Source: JAEZDP01 sp044508265 (GTDB lineage Bacteria; Acidobacteriota; Vicinamibacteria; Vicinamibacterales; Vicinamibacteraceae). Taken from it: a stretch of 8,864 nucleotides of DNA. Within the stretch, counting starts at the first letter, position 1; every line of letters starts with the position of its first letter. The notes beneath the pieces are model-generated. The model was given only the letters and a program-made list of their open reading frames with translations. It was not told where the DNA came from and searched no databases. The stretch is taken from contig JBIQIB010000147.1 in the NCBI GenBank assembly GCA_044508265.1, forward strand, positions 1-8,864, given 5' to 3'. The position numbers and the translations under genes were made by a program. Positions 6,018-8,864 of the stretch are shown piece after piece.

Positions 6018-8087
6018 GTGTCGTTTCCGCCTCGAGCCCGGAGAGCCGCCGCCGCGGTCATCAGCGGCGTGGCCTTCGCGGCAGCGCTTCTGCTGACGGG
6101 TCCCGCACGCGTCCACATCCCCGTCGGAGACGACTTCGCGCACAGCGCACCGGCCAGGGTCACCGGCGTCCACGCCAGCGAAACGCACTACGGCTGGACG
6201 ATGCGGTGGACCGACGGGTGGGCGCGGATCGAGTGGCCTTCCGTGTTCGGCTTCGTGCCGGTGCGGGCCGAGCTCATCCTGGCCTGCTTCCCGGGTCGTG
6301 ACGGCGACCAGGTGACGATCACGGTCGACGGCTCGCACGTCTCGAGGCACACGATGGGCGGCGACTGGGATCACGTCACGGTTGGCGTGCCCGCCCCACA
6401 GGGTCCGCTGGTCATCGACGTCCGGTCACTCACGCACCATGTGCCGAACGACCCACGCGCCCTGGGCGTTCTGGTCCGGTCCGTGACGCTCGAGAACGGC
6501 GGCGTGCGTACGGTCCTGCGCGGCACTCCCTGGTGGCAGGTGCTCGTGGTGGCGCTGGTCGGTGCCCTGACCGTCGCTGCCGGGGCCTCGGCGGGAGGCG
6601 GCATGGCCGGCGGCATTGGAGCGCTCCTGCTGCTCGGCGGGTTGCTGGCATGGGCCCGCCCTTCGGGCCTGCAGGCGTCGGCGCTCGTCGCCTTCGCCGG
6701 GGCGGCCGGTCTGGGGACAGTCACCCGCGCCCTCCTGGTGCGGCACACGGCGGACGGCCGGGTCGCCACGCTCACGGCCGTCGGCGTGGCACTGCCGTTT
6801 CTCGTCCTCACCCTGGTCGTCACCCGCTACTTCGTGGACGTGCCGCGGTGGGACGTCTGGGAGCTGGTGCCCCTCATCGCGAAGTACTACGAGGGCGCCC
6901 TCACCCTCGGCGACATCTGGGGCCCGCACAACGCCCACCGCCCCGCGACGGGACGGCTGCTGCTGCTTGCCAACGTCGCATTCGCCCGCTGGAACCACTG
7001 GATCGACCTGGCGATGAACCTGATCGTCGGAGCGCTCCAGATGCTGGTGCTGGTCGCCTTCGTCGCACACACGCAGCGGCGGACGACGCGGGTCCACCCT
7101 GCCAGCCTCGTCGCCGTCGCTGTCCTCGTCTTCACGCTGATGCAGTGGGAGAACTGGCTGCACGGCTGGCAGGTCGTGCTGCTCGTTGGCGCCCTTGCCG
7201 TCACGGCGTCGCTCCTGCTGCTCACGGACGGTGGCGCCTCGACCTCGCGCACGGCGGCGGCCGCCGGCCTCGGCCTTGTCGGGACGGCCTCCTTCGCGAG
7301 TTGTCTGCTCGTCTGGCCGCTCGGCGCGCTGGCGATCCTGCTCAGACGCACGCCGGGCTGGCCCAGACAGCTGGCCGGCTGGATCGTGATCTCGATCATC
7401 GTCGTCGCGGCGTACATGTGGGGTCTGCCGCGGGATCCGGCGGCGGCGCCCGAAGGAGCGTTCGCCGGGTGGTCCGGGCTGCTCCTGCTGGTGCGGGGCG
7501 TGCTCGTCGGCGTGGGCACGCCGATGGTGTACCGGGTGGGCGCCTTCATGGGACCGTCGGGGTGGCTGGAGTGGTCCGTGTACGCAGCGGGTGCAGCCGC
7601 GTGCCTGCTGGCGCTGGCGGTCGCCGTCGTTCGGTGGCGCAGCGACGATGCGCGCGAGTGCACGTGGCTGTTCCCCGTGCTGCTGTGCCTGTTCGGCATC
7701 GGGGCAGAAGCGATGGCGGCGACAGGCCGCGTGTGGATGAGCGTCCAGGCCATGTCGGCGTCACGCTACGTGGTCTTCGGATCGTGCGTGTGGATCGGAC
7801 TGACGCTGCTGCTGGCCATGAGCGTACGCGGCGAGTCTCGGGCATGGCGCGTGGGCCGGGCCGTGCTGCTCGCGGTGCTGACGGCCGTGGCCGCTGACAA
7901 CTGGAGACATCCCGCGCCTCACATGGAGGCCCTCTATCTGCATTCCTCGCAGGGACGAGCGGCGCTGCTGCGCGACGACATCCATGCGGCGGCCAGCGTG
8001 CTCTATCCCGACCCCGGCCTTCTCCAGGCGCGACGTGCCGTGCTCGAAACGCACGGACTGTCGGTCTTCCGTCCCGGTGCGCGGTGA
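6018..8087 (+). CDS. Large polytopic membrane protein with N-terminal extracytoplasmic domain, GT-C-like
   Basis: 689 residues. The GTG at 6018 is the first possible start (in-frame TAG at 6006) and is needed for the signal-anchor helix (about 11-28). Residues 30-168 are non-membrane, rich in beta-prone stretches such as RAELILACF and DQVTITVDGS, and look like a small beta-sandwich, probably outside the membrane. From 171 to about 626 there are some 15 hydrophobic segments. After the helix at about 250-270 comes a loop with PRWDVWELVP (276-285) and then GPHNAHRP (302-309). An acidic residue in a loop after a transmembrane helix, plus a histidine-rich loop, recalls GT-C membrane glycosyltransferases. 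ASRYVVF (581-587) resembles GGRYAF of the preceding gene. The tail (627-689) is hydrophilic. It lies 17 bases after the previous gene and just before the epimerase, suggesting a role in surface-glycan assembly. I cannot name the family; substrate and activity are unknown. Confidence 0.72.
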   Translation: MSFPPRARRAAAAVISGVAFAAALLLTGPARVHIPVGDDFAHSAPARVTGVHASETHYGWTMRWTDGWARIEWPSVFGFVPVRAELILACFPGRDGDQVTITVDGSHVSRHTMGGDWDHVTVGVPAPQGPLVIDVRSLTHHVPNDPRALGVLVRSVTLENGGVRTVLRGTPWWQVLVVALVGALTVAAGASAGGGMAGGIGALLLLGGLLAWARPSGLQASALVAFAGAAGLGTVTRALLVRHTADGRVATLTAVGVALPFLVLTLVVTRYFVDVPRWDVWELVPLIAKYYEGALTLGDIWGPHNAHRPATGRLLLLANVAFARWNHWIDLAMNLIVGALQMLVLVAFVAHTQRRTTRVHPASLVAVAVLVFTLMQWENWLHGWQVVLLVGALAVTASLLLLTDGGASTSRTAAAAGLGLVGTASFASCLLVWPLGALAILLRRTPGWPRQLAGWIVISIIVVAAYMWGLPRDPAAAPEGAFAGWSGLLLLVRGVLVGVGTPMVYRVGAFMGPSGWLEWSVYAAGAAACLLALAVAVVRWRSDDARECTWLFPVLLCLFGIGAEAMAATGRVWMSVQAMSASRYVVFGSCVWIGLTLLLAMSVRGESRAWRVGRAVLLAVLTAVAADNWRHPAPHMEALYLHSSQGRAALLRDDIHAAASVLYPDPGLLQARRAVLETHGLSVFRPGAR

Positions 8088-8111
8088 CGGACGCGAAAGG
8101 TGTCGTAGGAT
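8084..8111 (+). promoter_or_regulatory. Putative promoter of the epimerase gene (GTGACG / TAGGAT)
   Basis: TAGGAT at 8106-8111 fits TAnnnT and ends 8 bases before GTG 8120, with GTGACG (four of six matches to TTGACA) at 8084-8089, a 16-base spacer. This would give a nearly leaderless mRNA. The same stretch could equally be the start of a longer epimerase frame, as described in that gene's entry. Confidence 0.35.
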
Positions 8112-8119
8112 CGCACCCC

Positions 8120-8864
8120 GTGTCCGGTCCCTGGAACACCATCCTCGTCACCGGCGGCGCGGGCTTCGTGGGCAGCACGCTCGCCCTTGCGGTGCGGCAG
8201 CGCTGGCCCGAGGCCACGGTCATCGCCTTCGACAACCTGCGGCGTCGCGGGAGCGAGCTGAACCTGCCGCGGCTGCGAGCCGCCGGCGTCGAGTTCGTGC
8301 ACGGCGACGTCCGCTCGGCCGCAGACCTCGCGCCGTTCGCCTCGCGGCTCGACCTGCTCCTCGAGTGCTCGGCGGAGCCGTCCGTGCTGGCCGGCTATGG
8401 CGGCGACCCGTCATACGTCCTCGACACGAACCTCGGCGGCACGTTGCACTGTCTCGACGTCGCCAGACGGAGCGGCGCGGCGTTCGTGTTCCTCTCGACG
8501 AGCCGCGTCTACCCCATCGACGCCCTCAACGCCGTCGCCACGCGTGAGGCGCCGACGCGCTTCGAGATCGCCGACGAGCAGACGCTTCCGGGCGTGTCGC
8601 GCGAAGGGATCTCCGAGGCGTTTCCGCTGACGGGAGCACGGTCGCTCTACGGCGCCACCAAACTCGCTTCGGAGCTGTTCGTCGAGGAGTACGCGGCCGC
8701 ATTCGGCCTTCGCACGATCGTCAACCGCTGCGGCGTGATTGCCGGCCCGTGGCAGATGGGCAAGGTAGACCAGGGCGTCTTCTCGCTGTGGATCGCCAGG
8801 CACCTCTCGGGCGGGGCACTTACCTACAACGGCTGGGGCGGTACGGGCAAGCAGGTACGCGACC
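8120..8864 (+). CDS. NAD-dependent sugar-nucleotide epimerase, CDP-paratose 2-epimerase (TyvE)-like, 3' end beyond window
   Basis: 248 codons from GTG 8120, open to the window end; the family usually has about 340 residues. Short-chain dehydrogenase fold: NAD-binding TGGAGFVG (11-18), acidic Asp38 in FDNL for the ribose, HGDV (61-64), LSTSRVYP (125-132) and the catalytic pair Tyr177/Lys181 in SLYGATK. The blocks RRRGSELNL (41-49), SAEPSVLAGY (84-93), NRCGVIAGPWQMGKVDQG (202-219) and GGTGKQVRD (240-248) are close to the CDP-paratose 2-epimerase type, which makes CDP-tyvelose for O-antigens in some enterobacteria. The substrate here is not proven. An in-frame GTG at 8084 overlaps the preceding stop as GTGA and would add 12 residues. 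I prefer 8120 because it puts TGGAGFVG near the N-terminus and follows a -10-like TAGGAT. The cytosolic product would feed activated sugar to the two membrane proteins before it. Confidence 0.9.
   Translation, partial: MSGPWNTILVTGGAGFVGSTLALAVRQRWPEATVIAFDNLRRRGSELNLPRLRAAGVEFVHGDVRSAADLAPFASRLDLLLECSAEPSVLAGYGGDPSYVLDTNLGGTLHCLDVARRSGAAFVFLSTSRVYPIDALNAVATREAPTRFEIADEQTLPGVSREGISEAFPLTGARSLYGATKLASELFVEEYAAAFGLRTIVNRCGVIAGPWQMGKVDQGVFSLWIARHLSGGALTYNGWGGTGKQVRD

Noticed and set aside
6533..7897. 454-codon plus-strand open frame within the 689-residue gene
   Set aside because: It is an overlapping frame with an Arg/Gly/Ala-rich product, while the frame used has clear membrane-helix periodicity throughout.

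Overview
The window is very GC-rich, gene-dense bacterial chromosomal DNA from a draft assembly: it contains one run of exactly 100 Ns at 1242-1341. Codons end mostly in G or C, GTG starts are common, and long spurious reading frames cover both strands. The gene types and base composition suggest a free-living, high-GC Gram-negative-like bacterium. Acidobacteriota of the Vicinamibacteria/Luteitalea kind would fit, but no marker gene here proves that.

Left half, minus strand (read right to left): an alpha/beta-hydrolase esterase (3022-3666), a membrane-anchored DUF533/TerB-like protein (2313-3011) and a GYF_2-AIM24 fusion (1342-2306, C-terminus lost in the N gap). They are separated by 10 and 6 bases and form an evident operon. 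Beyond the gap lies ettA (1-1129), an ABC-F translation factor cut by the window edge.

Right half, plus strand: dinB (DNA polymerase IV, 3714-4865) diverges from the esterase across a 47-base intergenic stretch. It is followed after 7 bases by a 375-residue polytopic membrane protein (4873-6000), then a 689-residue polytopic membrane protein with a large N-terminal non-membrane domain (6018-8087), then an NAD-dependent sugar-nucleotide epimerase of the CDP-paratose 2-epimerase (TyvE) type (8120 to the window end). The last three look like the start of a surface-glycan gene set: the epimerase would supply an activated sugar and the two GT-C-like proteins would transfer sugars at the membrane. 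That assignment is inference from topology and short motifs.

The regulatory layout is the most notable non-coding signal. Genes inside the minus-strand operon have clear Shine-Dalgarno sequences. The genes that begin transcription units (esterase, dinB, the 689-residue protein, the epimerase) have none. Instead each has a TAnnnT -10-like hexamer ending 6-12 bases before the start codon, as expected for leaderless or very short-leader mRNAs. The dinB promoter also carries a perfect 11-base inverted repeat over its -10 end. No stretch over 300 bases lacks a gene. No RNA genes, CRISPR arrays or insertion sequences were seen, and no wholly new system could be shown.
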